Notes: generated by a model from the sequence alone, not told the origin. Positions 30,900 through 41,094 are shown, counted from the first letter of the stretch. The stretch: DNA of 43,182 nt from Streptomyces pinistramenti (GCF_020564935.1 NZ_JAJCXB010000056.1:1-43182), one strand, 5' to 3'. Program-made: numbers and translations.

Positions 30900-31382
30900 G
30901 TGAAGCAGCTACGAATCAAGGTGCTGGTCGGGCTGTTTCTGGTGGCCGGGGTGCTGGCGTGGGCCGGCGCCAGGCTGTGGGACAGCATGGGCAGCCTGCC
31001 GAGCGTGCCGCTGGCCGCGCCGATCGTGCTGGCGCTGATCGCGGCCGTGCTGGCCGCCACCGCCTTCTCGTTCCGTGCGCGGCTGCGGGCGCAGCGTGAG
31101 CGCCGTCCGGGTGCGAAGGGCGTGGAGCCGCTGGTCGCCGCCCGCGCGGTGGTGTTCGGGCAGGCGAGCGCCCTGGTGGCGTCGCTGGTCGCGGGGCTGT
31201 ACGGCGGCGTCGGCGTCTTTCTGCTGACCTCGGGCATGGATGTCGCGCCGCGCCGGGACCAGGCGATCTACGCCGGTCTCTCGGTGCTGGCGGGCGCCGC
31301 CGTGGTCGCGGCGGCGATCTTCCTTGAGCGGGTCTGCAAGCTGCCGGAGGACGAGGACGAGGCGGGCGCCCCGGCCGCGTAG
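30900..31382 (+). CDS. DUF3180 membrane protein
   Basis: 160-residue integral membrane protein with four hydrophobic helices (about 8-24, 38-56, 85-108 and 122-142) and an acidic C-terminus. It is found next to folK throughout actinobacteria; its function is unknown. The GTG at 30900 overlaps the stop of a tiny ORF (ATG 30874 to TGA 30903, MRAQGAMAR) and has AAGGGG about ten bases upstream. It belongs to the folate neighbourhood by position only. Confidence 0.87.
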   Translation: MKQLRIKVLVGLFLVAGVLAWAGARLWDSMGSLPSVPLAAPIVLALIAAVLAATAFSFRARLRAQRERRPGAKGVEPLVAARAVVFGQASALVASLVAGLYGGVGVFLLTSGMDVAPRRDQAIYAGLSVLAGAAVVAAAIFLERVCKLPEDEDEAGAPAA

Positions 31383-31418
31383 GCGGGCGCGGGCGGGCCG
31401 CTCGCGTACGTCCGGCGC

Positions 31419-31487
31419 GTATCCGGGACCGTGCGTAACCCCGGCCCGCATCCGGGACGTGCGCAACCCCGGCCTGTATCCGGGACC
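31419..31487. repeat. short tandem repeat, about 2.4 copies of 28-29 bases
   Basis: Copies start at 31419, 31448 and 31476 with GTATCCGGGACC, GCATCCGGGACG and GTATCCGGGACC; the first two run on through GTGCG-AACCCCGGCC. They lie between the convergent DUF3180 and ABC-ATPase genes. Each CCGGG can pair with a neighbouring CCCGG, so a terminator role is possible. Confidence 0.65.
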
Positions 31488-31498
31488 TGAGCCGTTCG

Positions 31499-32683
<1,185 letters not shown>

Positions 32684-32839
32684 GCTTTCCCCCAAGGTGG
32701 ACGGTTCCATTGTGATCAGGCAGTTGTGAACGCGGTGTGGCGGATGAATGGCGGGCCGGGCCGATTGTCAGTGGTGGGGGATAGGGTCGCAGACAGTCAC
32801 CGAAAATGTGAGCGACAGGGGCGGGGGAGGTGACGACGG

Positions 32840-33658
32840 GTGAGTGTGCCGTGGGGTACGCAGCTGATGGCACAGCTGCCGGCGAGCCTGCCGACGCAGC
32901 TGACCGGACATCACGTGGTCTTGGCGGCCGCGCGGCCGGGCGGCCCGAGCTGCCTGGAGGCGAACGACTGGATCTGCGGTGAATATGTCCGCACCCGGAG
33001 CCAGGAGTTGCTGGACGCGACGCTGCAGCACATCGGGATCACCGCCGCGTCCGTCGTCATCGGGCTGCTGATCGCCTTTCCGCTGGCGCTGATCGCCCGG
33101 CGCTGGCGGGCCGCGGCCGGGCCGGTCCTGGGGCTGACGACGGTGCTCTACACCGTCCCTTCGCTGGCGATGTTCGCGTTGCTGACACCGGTCTTCGGGG
33201 TCTCCGTCTCGGTGGTCGTCACGGGCCTGGTGCTCTATTCGCTGACGATCCTGGTGCGCAACATCCTCGCCGGGCTCGAAGCGGTGCCCGGCGAGGTCCG
33301 GGAGGCCGCCCGCGGGATGGGGTACGGCTCGCTGCGGCTGCTGTTCGGCGTGGAACTCCCGCTGGCGATACCGGCACTGGTGGCCGGGCTGCGGATCGCC
33401 ACGGTCTCGACGGTGGCGATGACGACGATCGGTTCCGTTGTCGGATACGGCGGCCTGGGGAATCTCATCGCCAGCGGCATGGAGGGCTTCTTCAAGGCGG
33501 AGGTGCTGACGGCGTCGGTGCTGTGCGTGCTGCTGGCGCTGGTGGCCGACCTGCTGCTGCTGGCACTCCAGCGGCTGCTGACGCCGTGGACGCGGACGCA
33601 GGCACGGGCCAGGTCCCGTGCGCGGCGCGCGGCACGGGTGACGAAGGCGGTGGCCTGA
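32840..33658 (+). CDS. ABC transporter permease (OpuC/ProW type), first
   Basis: 272-residue permease with five to six membrane helices. The ATPase-coupling EAA loop is EVREAARGMGYGSLRLLFGVELPLA (about 150-174). TIGSVVGYGGLGNLIASGMEGFFKAEV is typical of betaine/choline permeases. The GTG at 32840 has GGGGGAGGTGA ending seven bases before it. It is first of a three-gene rightward operon with a second permease and the binding protein. Confidence 0.92.
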   Translation: MSVPWGTQLMAQLPASLPTQLTGHHVVLAAARPGGPSCLEANDWICGEYVRTRSQELLDATLQHIGITAASVVIGLLIAFPLALIARRWRAAAGPVLGLTTVLYTVPSLAMFALLTPVFGVSVSVVVTGLVLYSLTILVRNILAGLEAVPGEVREAARGMGYGSLRLLFGVELPLAIPALVAGLRIATVSTVAMTTIGSVVGYGGLGNLIASGMEGFFKAEVLTASVLCVLLALVADLLLLALQRLLTPWTRTQARARSRARRAARVTKAVA

Positions 33659-33661
33659 GCG

Positions 33662-34399
33662 ATGGATGCGATCACGGGCGCCTGGCAGTGGCTGACGTCG
33701 GCCGCCAACTGGGCCGGGGAGAAAGGCGTATGGCACCGCCTGGGCGAGCACGTCCAGCTCAGCGCGGTCTGCCTGGTCATCTCCTGCCTGATAGCCCTGC
33801 CGGTGGCGCTCTGGCTGGGGCACATCGGCAAGGGCGGGACGCTGGCGGTCAACCTCTCCAACGTCGGGCGGGCGGTGCCGACCTTCGCGGTACTGGTGCT
33901 GCTGACGCTCAGTCCGCTGGGGAAGCAGGGCGAGTGGCCGACGGTCATCGCGCTGGTGCTGTTCGCGATACCTCCCCTTCTGACCAACGCCTACCTGGGG
34001 ATGCGGGAGGCGGACCGCGACGTGGTCGAGGCGGCCCGGGGGATGGGGATGTCGGGCCCGCAGCTCCTGCTCCGGGTGGAACTGCCGCTCGCCTACCCCC
34101 TGATCATGACCGGACTGCGGTCGGCCACGGTGCAGGTCGTCGCGACCGCCACGCTGGCCGCGCTGGCCGGCGGCGGCGGGCTCGGCCGGATCATCACCGC
34201 GGGCTTCGGCAACTACGACACCCCGCAGGTCGTCGCGGGCGCCGTACTGGTGGCCGTACTGGCACTGACCGTTGAGGGCGCGCTGATCCTCGCGGACCGG
34301 CTGTTCGACCCGATGCGGGGACGGCGGCGCCGCACCAGGGGCCGCGGGCGGCGCGGCGGCCGCGGTGACGATGCGGTCGCGATAGGGAAACCCGCCTGA
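33662..34399 (+). CDS. ABC transporter permease (OpuC/ProW type), second
   Basis: 245-residue permease, co-transcribed 3 bases after the first. The EAA loop reads DVVEAARGMGMSGPQLLLRVELPLAYPL (about 120-147), and LAALAGGGGLGRIITAGFGNYDTPQVVAGA follows. The C-terminal 25 residues are unusually Arg/Gly-rich and cytoplasmic. Two non-identical permeases, one ATPase and one lipoprotein make a complete importer. Confidence 0.92.
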   Translation: MDAITGAWQWLTSAANWAGEKGVWHRLGEHVQLSAVCLVISCLIALPVALWLGHIGKGGTLAVNLSNVGRAVPTFAVLVLLTLSPLGKQGEWPTVIALVLFAIPPLLTNAYLGMREADRDVVEAARGMGMSGPQLLLRVELPLAYPLIMTGLRSATVQVVATATLAALAGGGGLGRIITAGFGNYDTPQVVAGAVLVAVLALTVEGALILADRLFDPMRGRRRRTRGRGRRGGRGDDAVAIGKPA

Positions 34400-34488
34400 C
34401 GCGGTGCCGGCGCTTTGCCAAGCTGCCTTCCGCACGATCCGCGCTCCATCCAGCACATCCGAACTCAACGAACCGAATGGTGAATCCC

Positions 34489-35457
34489 ATGAGCAGCACG
34501 ACGCGCATGGCGCGCACCGCGCTTGTCGCGGGCACAGTGATCGCAATAGCGACCGGGCTGGCCGCATGCGGCGGCCAAAGCCTGGAGGACAAGGGCGGAG
34601 CGCACGGCAAGGGGGGCGGCAAGGGCGAGATCGTCGTCGGCTCTGCCGGTTTCACCGAGTCGAAGGTGCTCGCCGAGATCTATTCCAAGATCCTTGACGA
34701 TGCCGGATACGACGCACGCGTACAGACGCTCGCCAATCGCGAGCTGTATGAACCGGCCCTGGAGAAGGGCCAGATCGATGTCGTTCCGGAATATGCGTCC
34801 ACCCTCGCCGAATTCCTCAACGCGAAGAAGAACGGCGCCAAGGCGAAGCCCGTCGCCTCCAGTGACATCGACAAGACCGTGACGGCGTTGAAGAAGCTCG
34901 CCGGGCCGCGCGGACTGACGGTGCTGCCGGTCGGTGAGGCAACCGACCAGAACGCCTTCGCCGTTACCGAGGAATTCGCCGCGGCGCACAAGCTGAAGAC
35001 GCTCTCCGATCTCGGCGCCTCCCGGCAGAAGATCACCCTGGCCGCCGGCGAGGAGTGCGAGACCAGGCCGTTCTGCAAGCCGGGCCTGGAGAAGTCCTAC
35101 GGCATAGACGTCAAGGGCATCGATCCGAAGGGCGTCGGCACCCCGCAGGCCAAGCAGGCGGTCAAGGACGGCACCGATCAACTGGTGCTGACCACGACGA
35201 CGGACGCCACCCTGGACAACTTCGGACTGGTGCTCCTGGACGACGACAAGAAGCTCCAGAACGCCGACAATGTGCTGCCCGTGGTGAATGCCAAGAGCGC
35301 CGGCGGCAAGGAGATCGAGTCGGCCCTCGGCAAGCTCACGAGTGTGCTGACGACCAAGGACTTGATCAACTTGAACCGCAAGGTCGACGCCGAGCGACTC
35401 AAGCCCGCGGATGTCGCTCAGACATTTCTGGAGTCGAAGGGCCTGGTGAAGAAGTAA
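34489..35457 (+). CDS. ABC transporter substrate-binding lipoprotein (OpuAC/ProX family)
   Basis: 322-residue lipoprotein. The signal peptide ends in the lipobox LAAC with C27 as the lipidated residue. A Gly/Lys linker is followed by the QAT-binding domain: IVVGSAGFTESKVLAEIYSKIL, ELYEPALEKGQIDVVPEYAST and LTTTTDATLDNFGLVLLDDD. Likely ligand is glycine betaine, choline, carnitine or another quaternary amine. I chose the ATG at 34489; ATG 34477 would add four residues. Confidence 0.92.
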   Translation: MSSTTRMARTALVAGTVIAIATGLAACGGQSLEDKGGAHGKGGGKGEIVVGSAGFTESKVLAEIYSKILDDAGYDARVQTLANRELYEPALEKGQIDVVPEYASTLAEFLNAKKNGAKAKPVASSDIDKTVTALKKLAGPRGLTVLPVGEATDQNAFAVTEEFAAAHKLKTLSDLGASRQKITLAAGEECETRPFCKPGLEKSYGIDVKGIDPKGVGTPQAKQAVKDGTDQLVLTTTTDATLDNFGLVLLDDDKKLQNADNVLPVVNAKSAGGKEIESALGKLTSVLTTKDLINLNRKVDAERLKPADVAQTFLESKGLVKK

Positions 35458-35521
35458 CCACAGGGAAACGGATCGGTGGGCGGGGCCCCATAGGCCCCGA
35501 ACGCACGGTAAGTTTCTGGCC

Positions 35522-36796
35522 ATGCCACGAGGACGCCACCGCCATTCACCACCCCTCCACCGGCTGCTTCCTCCCTCCTCGGTCGCCGCAACGTCGATCG
35601 CCTGCGCCGCGGGCGCGTGGTTCGTCGGCGACGACCTGGTGCAGCGGGGGCTCGCAGCGGGTGCCGCGGTCGCCGCGGTCACCGGCTCCGTCCTGCTGCG
35701 CGTCTGGGACCGCAGGGCCGGCAAGCGGGTCGCCGAGTTGAGCCGCGCCCGGGTCCGTGACGAATGGCGGACCGAGGAGCGGATCGCCGAACTCGAAACG
35801 GACGTCGAGGAGGCCCGCGAGATACGCGCCGCCCTGGACACCAAGCTGCGGGCCAAGCGCGCCGAACTGGCCCGGCTGCGCACCGAACACGCCGACCTGC
35901 TGCGCCGCTATGCCACCGCCGAGACCGAGCGGGCCAGCGCCCTGGAGGGCCGTCGGCTGCTCGCGATCGAGGCGGCGGCCCCCGCCAAGGCGCTGCCCGC
36001 GCCCGGCAGCGGCCTGCCCCGGCAGCCGCACGTACCCACCGCCTCCGGTGGCCGTCACGCGGCGAACGGCCGCCCTGCGACCGACGCGCGGGCCACGGCC
36101 GGCGCGTCGGCGGCGGACGGCCGGCCCGCGGCCACCGCCACCTTCGCGCAGGCCGACCTGGCCCTCCAGCGGCTGGCCCGCAACGCCGCCCGCCAGCGCG
36201 GCAACGGCGGCACCGGCCAGGACGCACGCGGCGGCCAGGGCGGCAGCCGGAACCCCGCCCAGGACCGCCCGGAGCAGTCCGGCGGCCGGGGCGGTGAGGA
36301 CGGCCAGGGGAAGCCCGCGGCGGCCGCCGCGCGCACTGCCGCGGCCGCCACCCCCGCACTCCGCCACATCCCGGCCGCGGCCGCCGCCGTCGCACCCCCC
36401 GCGGCACCCCGCCCCCGGGCGTCCCGTGCCATCGGCGGCTTCGACTTCTTCGGCAACGCGGCGCCGCGCGAGCTGCCCGCCCCGCTGGAGGAGGACCTCG
36501 CGGACGTCGTGGGCGACGAGGCCGTCGCCGAACAGTCGGCCCACGCCACCGCCCGCCTCCGCCCCGGCCAGGCCCCCGACGAGGCGGCCCAGGAGGCGCG
36601 TACGGAGGAGGCAGGGGACGGTCGTACGGCGGCCGCGCCGGACGGATCAGGGGATACGGCCGAGGTCGGCGACGGGACCGGTGACGAGGCCGGTGCCGGA
36701 GTCCCCGCGGAGGGTGTCGGCGAGGTCATCGACCTCACGGCGCACGACGAGACCGAACAGTTCGACGTGGCGGAGCTGCGCAGCGCCATCTCGTAA
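35522..36796 (+). CDS. conserved hypothetical membrane protein with coiled coil
   Basis: 424 residues, not a recognised family. There are two hydrophobic stretches (about 20-36 and 42-60), then a long charged helix with coiled-coil character (about 65-145, RTEERIAELETDVEEAREIRAALDTKLRAKRAELARLR). A disordered Ala/Pro/Gly-rich region (145-320) follows, then IGGFDFFGNA and an acidic C-terminal motif EVIDLTAHDETEQFDVAELRSAIS that looks conserved. TAAGTT at 35509-35514, seven bases before the ATG and without ribosome binding site, suggests a leaderless mRNA. Confidence 0.85.
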   Translation: MPRGRHRHSPPLHRLLPPSSVAATSIACAAGAWFVGDDLVQRGLAAGAAVAAVTGSVLLRVWDRRAGKRVAELSRARVRDEWRTEERIAELETDVEEAREIRAALDTKLRAKRAELARLRTEHADLLRRYATAETERASALEGRRLLAIEAAAPAKALPAPGSGLPRQPHVPTASGGRHAANGRPATDARATAGASAADGRPAATATFAQADLALQRLARNAARQRGNGGTGQDARGGQGGSRNPAQDRPEQSGGRGGEDGQGKPAAAAARTAAAATPALRHIPAAAAAVAPPAAPRPRASRAIGGFDFFGNAAPRELPAPLEEDLADVVGDEAVAEQSAHATARLRPGQAPDEAAQEARTEEAGDGRTAAAPDGSGDTAEVGDGTGDEAGAGVPAEGVGEVIDLTAHDETEQFDVAELRSAIS

Positions 36797-36821
36797 CCGG
36801 CACCGCCCGCGGCGCCCGCCC

Positions 36822-36864
36822 CCGGCCCCGTCCCCGCCCGTCTCCCGGGCCGGGGCGGGGCCGG
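36822..36864 (+). terminator. hairpin after the 35.5 kb gene
   Basis: CCGGCCCCG (36822-36830) pairs with CGGGGCCGG (36856-36864), and after one bulged T, CCCCG (36832-36836) pairs with CGGGG (36851-36855). The 14-bp stem starts 26 bases after the stop codon. No T tract. Confidence 0.6.
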
Positions 36865-36868
36865 ACGC

Positions 36869-37231
36869 ATGAGCCGTACGGTCGGCCGCGGAGGGCCAAA
36901 GGCATACGGCCAAGACCCTCCCCGGAGCGGACCGTTGGCCCGGAGCCCGCGGCAAGGGCGGAGACATCCCCGCCCCGCCGCGAAAGGAAGCCCACCCCTG
37001 CGAAGCCTCCGGCCCGCGTCCCCGTCCGCATCCGGGTCCTCCGCCTTCAAGGGTGGGAAGCCGCCGTCCCAGTGCGTCAAGGGCAAGCCGCAGATGACGG
37101 CCGACCGGTTCCCGGAGGGCATCGGGAAGAAGGCCGACATACGGTGCGGCACCTGGTCGGGCGCCACGGTCGACGGCACCTTCTGCGCGTGGCAGGACAA
37201 GGGCACCGTGTTGCGCCCGGGGCCGAAGTGA
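36869..37231 (+). pseudogene. possible gene remnant or small unrecognised protein
   Basis: The open frame ends with about 60 residues that look protein-like: GKPPSQCVKGKPQMTADRFP, then ADIRCGTWSGATVDGTFCAWQDKGTV. The CGTW…FCAW…GTV pattern recalls the C-terminal part of streptomycete secreted proteins or lipoproteins of unknown function. The upstream half (36869-37037) is Arg/Pro-rich and looks non-coding, with no ribosome binding site. I take it as a decayed fragment, but a short real gene is possible. The rest of 36797-37309 holds only the hairpin above. Confidence 0.35.
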
Positions 37232-37309
37232 CGGCACGGGCGTAGGGGCGGGGCATTCGCCGCGTCGACGGCCGTTGCCCGTAAGGCCCCGACTCACCCC
37301 CCGCCGCGG

Positions 37310-38452
37310 CTACTTGTCGATGTCGCCGACGACGAAGAACAGCGACCCCAGGATGGCGACCATGTCCGCGACCAGCGTCCCCGGCAGCAGTTCGGTCAGC
37401 GCCTGGATGTTGTTGTACGAAGCGGACCGCAGCTTGAGGCGGTACGGCGTCTTCTCGCCCTTGGAGACCAGGTAGTAGCCGTTGATGCCGAGCGGGTTCT
37501 CCGTCCAGGCGTAGGTCGCGCCCTCCGGGGCCTTGAGGACCTTCGGGAGCCGCTGGTTGATCGGCCCCGGCGGCAGCTCGGCGATGCGGTCCAGGCAGGC
37601 GTCCGCGAGATCCAGCGAGTTGTGGCTCTGCTCCAGGAGGCACTCGAAACGCGCCAGGCAGTCGCCCTCGTCCCGGGTGACGACCCGGAGGGTGTCCTGG
37701 AGGTCCGGGTACGCGAGATACGGCTCGTCGCGCCGCAGGTCGAAGTCGACCCCCGAGGCGCGGGCGATCGGCCCGGAAACGCCGTACGCGTGCACCGCCT
37801 CGCGGGACAGCACGCCGACGCCGCGGGTACGGCCGCGGAAGATCTCGTTGCCCAGGACGAGGTTGTCGAAGACGTCCATCCGGGAGCGGACGTCGGCGAT
37901 GGCGTGCCGGACCCGGCCGAGCCACCCGGCCGGCAGGTCCTCCTTGAGGCCGCCCACCCGGTTGAACATGTAGTGCATCCGGCCGCCGGAAATCTCCTCC
38001 ATGACGGTCTGCAGCTCTTCGCGCTCGCGGAAGGCGTGGAAGACCGGCGTGATGCCGCCCAGTTCCAGCGGGTAGGAGCCGAGGAACATCAGGTGGTTGA
38101 GCACGCGGTTCAGCTCGGCGAGCAGCGTACGGGTCCAGACGGCCCGCTCCGGCACCTCCATGCCCAGCATCCGCTCGACGCCCATCACCACGCCCAGCTC
38201 GTTGGAGAACGCCGACAGCCAGTCGTGACGGTTGGCGAGCATGACGATCTGCCGGTAGTCGCGCGCCTCGAAGAGCTTCTCGGCGCCGCGGTGCATGTAG
38301 CCGATCACCGGCTCGGCGTGCCGGATGCGCTCGCCGTCCAGAACGAGGCGCAGCCGCAGCACGCCGTGCGTGGAGGGGTGCTGCGGGCCGATGTTCAGCA
38401 CCATGTCGGTGCTCTCCGCCGCGCCGCCGATGCCGACCGTCGTCTCCGTCAT
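37310..38452 (-). CDS. nuoD: orphan NADH-quinone oxidoreductase subunit D (NuoD-like)
   Basis: 380-residue homologue of the 49-kDa complex I subunit. NIGPQHPSTHGVLRL (residues 20-34) holds the quinone-site histidines H25 and H29. IGYMHRGAEKLFEARDY (50-66) holds R55, which aligns with the methylated Arg85 of bovine NDUFS2. No other nuo gene is near, so it is a second copy outside the main nuo operon. The ATG at 38452 was chosen because the upstream part of the frame is Pro-rich and non-coding. The next gene upstream on the same strand is a MidA-type methyltransferase, 79 bases away. Confidence 0.95.
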   Translation of the reverse strand: MTETTVGIGGAAESTDMVLNIGPQHPSTHGVLRLRLVLDGERIRHAEPVIGYMHRGAEKLFEARDYRQIVMLANRHDWLSAFSNELGVVMGVERMLGMEVPERAVWTRTLLAELNRVLNHLMFLGSYPLELGGITPVFHAFREREELQTVMEEISGGRMHYMFNRVGGLKEDLPAGWLGRVRHAIADVRSRMDVFDNLVLGNEIFRGRTRGVGVLSREAVHAYGVSGPIARASGVDFDLRRDEPYLAYPDLQDTLRVVTRDEGDCLARFECLLEQSHNSLDLADACLDRIAELPPGPINQRLPKVLKAPEGATYAWTENPLGINGYYLVSKGEKTPYRLKLRSASYNNIQALTELLPGTLVADMVAILGSLFFVVGDIDK

Positions 38453-38531
38453 GGGAACAGTCTCGCAGTTCGGCGGGGAGGGGACGGGGGGAGGTGGCAG
38501 GGACGGACGAGGGGCGCGGACGGTCCGCGCC

Positions 38532-39698
38532 CTACCCGTCCCCGTGCTCCCGCCGGTCCACGAGTTCGTCCAGGATTCCGGCACAGGCCGGGCCCACCGG
38601 CTCGACGAGCCAGCCGAAGCCGCCGAGCCCCGAAGGATCCGTCAGCTCCGCGGCCTCGCCGGCGGTGGCCAGGGCCCGTACGTAGGCGGCGGGGTCGGCG
38701 GAGGCGAGGGTGAGCGGCGGGCGGCGGCCGGTCACACCGAGGGCGCGCAGCGCCTCGCGCTGGGTCAGCAGCCCGGCCGCAGGGCCCGCGCAGGCGTCCA
38801 GCGCGACATGCGCGGTGATGTCGCAGCCACCGTCCGGGACCGGGGACACCTCCCGGCCCGCCCGGAACCCGGTGAGCGTGCCGAAGAGCGGACGGGCGTC
38901 CCGGTGGTGCGCGTAGTCGGCGGTGACCGCGAGCCCGGCGTGCAGCGTGCGGACGGCCCGTGCCCAGGCGGCGTCCCGCGGGCGGCCCACCTCCGCGCGG
39001 AGGCCGGGGGAGGGGGAGTCCCGGCCGGGTTCCGGGGCGAGCCCAGGCCACCAGCGGGCCAGCCACTCCGCGTCCGCGCCGTCGACCGGGCCGCCCAGCC
39101 GCTCCGTGCCGTCCGCGCCGACCAGCACCCGGCGCGGCACCCCGTCCTGATCGGCCTCGACGACGTCCACCGGAACGTTGTCCAGCCACTCGTTCGCGAA
39201 CAGCAGACCACTGAGCGAACCGGGCGCCGGCAGCTCGGCCAGCCAGCCGATGCGCGGATCCAGACCGTCCGGACGCCCGGCACGCTCCACGGCGCAGGGG
39301 CGCAGCCTTGTGTGGAGGGGGGCCGGGGGGTTGGGAGTGTGTGGCGTGGCGGCCGGGGGCGACGGTGCGGTCCCGCTCGCCGACGTCTGCGGATTCGTCT
39401 GCGGATTCGGCCGGGTACGCGTCGGCCGGGTGCGGTCCGCCAGAGCGTCGAGCACGCCCGTCAGCAGTTCGCCGCGGCCCGCGCCGACGTCGACCAGCGC
39501 CAGCTCGTCCGGATGCCCGAGCGCCGCGTCGACCCGGCGCAGGAGCCCGGCGACGGCACCGGCATAGAGGGGCGAGGCGTGCACGGAGGTACGGAAATGA
39601 CCCGCGGGGCCGGGGCCGCCGGGCCGGGTGTAGAAACCGTCAGGGCCGTAGAGGGCCGCTTCCGCCGCGTCCCGCCAGCCACACCACTCGCTCGTCAC
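38532..39698 (-). CDS. SAM-dependent methyltransferase, MidA/NDUFAF7 (DUF185) family
   Basis: 388 residues. The N-terminal part WRDAAEAALYGPDGFY…HFRTSVHASPLYAGAVAGLLRR and the SAM motif LALVDVGAGRGE (66-77) are typical; LLFANEWLDNVPVDVVE is the family's substrate-side motif. NDUFAF7 dimethylates an arginine of the complex I subunit homologous to NuoD, the next gene here. A Pro/Thr/Asn-rich insert (about 88-130) lies between motif I and the core. GTG 39698 was chosen because TACCGT lies six bases before it on this strand (39710-39705); the upstream frame is Pro/Arg-rich. Confidence 0.9.
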   Translation of the reverse strand: MTSEWCGWRDAAEAALYGPDGFYTRPGGPGPAGHFRTSVHASPLYAGAVAGLLRRVDAALGHPDELALVDVGAGRGELLTGVLDALADRTRPTRTRPNPQTNPQTSASGTAPSPPAATPHTPNPPAPLHTRLRPCAVERAGRPDGLDPRIGWLAELPAPGSLSGLLFANEWLDNVPVDVVEADQDGVPRRVLVGADGTERLGGPVDGADAEWLARWWPGLAPEPGRDSPSPGLRAEVGRPRDAAWARAVRTLHAGLAVTADYAHHRDARPLFGTLTGFRAGREVSPVPDGGCDITAHVALDACAGPAAGLLTQREALRALGVTGRRPPLTLASADPAAYVRALATAGEAAELTDPSGLGGFGWLVEPVGPACAGILDELVDRREHGDG

Positions 39699-39891
39699 CG
39701 CACCACGGTACGCACGGCGGGGCGGGGCAGGGGCACTGTGGGGCGAGGGAGCGCCAGGCAGACGGCGCGGGCGCGCCCCGGGCAGGGCGGAGAGGCGCGT
39801 TCCGGTCTCCACCTTCTGGAGTAGACGCGGCCCACAGGATCGCTCCTCCGGTTGACCCGTACACCTATACGGCCTGCATACGCTGGGTTAC

Positions 39892-41094
39892 GTGCAGCGC
39901 CTTTACGACTTCTTCCGCAGACACCCGACAGGGGTGGACACCTTCTGGGCGTTCCTCCTCTTCGGGTTCAACTGCCTGTGGGTCGTCTCGCTGCCGGGCG
40001 GAGCCGTCGCGCAGGCACTCGGCGCGCTCTTCACCGTCGGCCTGTGCACCGTCATCGCGCTGCGCCGCAGGTGGCCTGAGTGGATGCTGCTGCTGGCCAC
40101 CGTGCTCGGCGTCGGGCAGCTGATCGCCGACGTGCAGAGCAACCCCGCCGACTTCGCGATGATGGTGATCATCTACACCGCGGCCTCCGGCACCACCCGC
40201 TGGGCCTCCCGGCTTGCCCTCATCGGCGCGCTCATCGGCCCCGCGCTCTCCCTGATGCGCTTCGGCGAGGCATCCGACAGCCGCGCGACCTGGGAGGGTG
40301 TCTTCCTCACTGTGCTGCTCACCGGCCCGTTCGTGCTGGCCTGGGTGCTCGGCGACTCCGTCAGGACCCGGCGCGCCTACTGGGCACAGCTGGAGGAGAA
40401 GGCCACCCGGCTGGAGAAGGAACGGGAGGCGCAGGCCCGCATCGCCGTGGCTGCCGAGCGCGCCCGGATCGCCCGCGAACTGCACGACGTCGTCGCCCAC
40501 AACGTCTCGGTGATGGTCGTCCAGGCCGACGGCGCCGCCTACGTACTCGACAGCGCCCCGGAGCAGACCCGGCAGGCGCTGGAAACCATCTCGGGCACCG
40601 GGCGGCAGGCACTGGCCGAAATGCGCCGCCTGCTCGGCGTGCTGCGCACCGGGGAGCAGCCCGAGAGCGGCGAATACGTACCGCAGCCGGGCATGGAACA
40701 GCTCGCCGACCTCATCGACCAGGTGCGGGGCGCCGGGCTGCCCGTCGACTTCCGGGTGGAGGGCGAGTCGCGGCCGCTGCCCAGCAGCGTCGAACTCACC
40801 GCGTACCGCATCGTGCAGGAGGCGCTGACCAACACGCGCAAGCACGGCGGCCCCGACGCCGGCGCGACCGTCCGCCTCACCTACCGGGACGCCGACCTGG
40901 GCCTTCTCGTCGAGGACGACGGGCGGGGCGCGCAGCACGAACTGTACGAAGAGGGCGGCGCGGACGGCCTCGGGCACGGCCTCATCGGGATGCGCGAGCG
41001 GGTCGGCATGGTCGGTGGCCGGCTGGAGGCCGGGCCGCGCGAGGGCGGCGGCTTCCGGATCAGCGCCGTCCTGCCGCTCAAGCCCGAAAGGTGA
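39892..41094 (+). CDS. two-component sensor histidine kinase (NarL/DesK-type, HisKA_3)
   Basis: 400 residues. Four to five membrane helices fill the first 155 residues, followed by a short coiled coil and the dimerisation domain with H198 in ERARIARELHDVVAHNVSVM. The HATPase region has the N box AYRIVQEALTNTRKHG, then VEDDGRGA and GHGLIGMRERVGMVGG. The signal sensed is unknown. TACGCT (39879-39884) lies seven bases before the GTG at 39892 and no ribosome binding site is seen, so the mRNA is likely leaderless. It pairs with the response regulator 211 bases downstream. Confidence 0.93.
   Translation: MQRLYDFFRRHPTGVDTFWAFLLFGFNCLWVVSLPGGAVAQALGALFTVGLCTVIALRRRWPEWMLLLATVLGVGQLIADVQSNPADFAMMVIIYTAASGTTRWASRLALIGALIGPALSLMRFGEASDSRATWEGVFLTVLLTGPFVLAWVLGDSVRTRRAYWAQLEEKATRLEKEREAQARIAVAAERARIARELHDVVAHNVSVMVVQADGAAYVLDSAPEQTRQALETISGTGRQALAEMRRLLGVLRTGEQPESGEYVPQPGMEQLADLIDQVRGAGLPVDFRVEGESRPLPSSVELTAYRIVQEALTNTRKHGGPDAGATVRLTYRDADLGLLVEDDGRGAQHELYEEGGADGLGHGLIGMRERVGMVGGRLEAGPREGGGFRISAVLPLKPER

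Noticed and set aside
30874..30903. Nine-codon ORF MRAQGAMAR before DUF3180 as a leader peptide
   Set aside because: It lacks a good ribosome binding site and its overlap with the GTG start can easily arise by chance; noted only in the DUF3180 entry.
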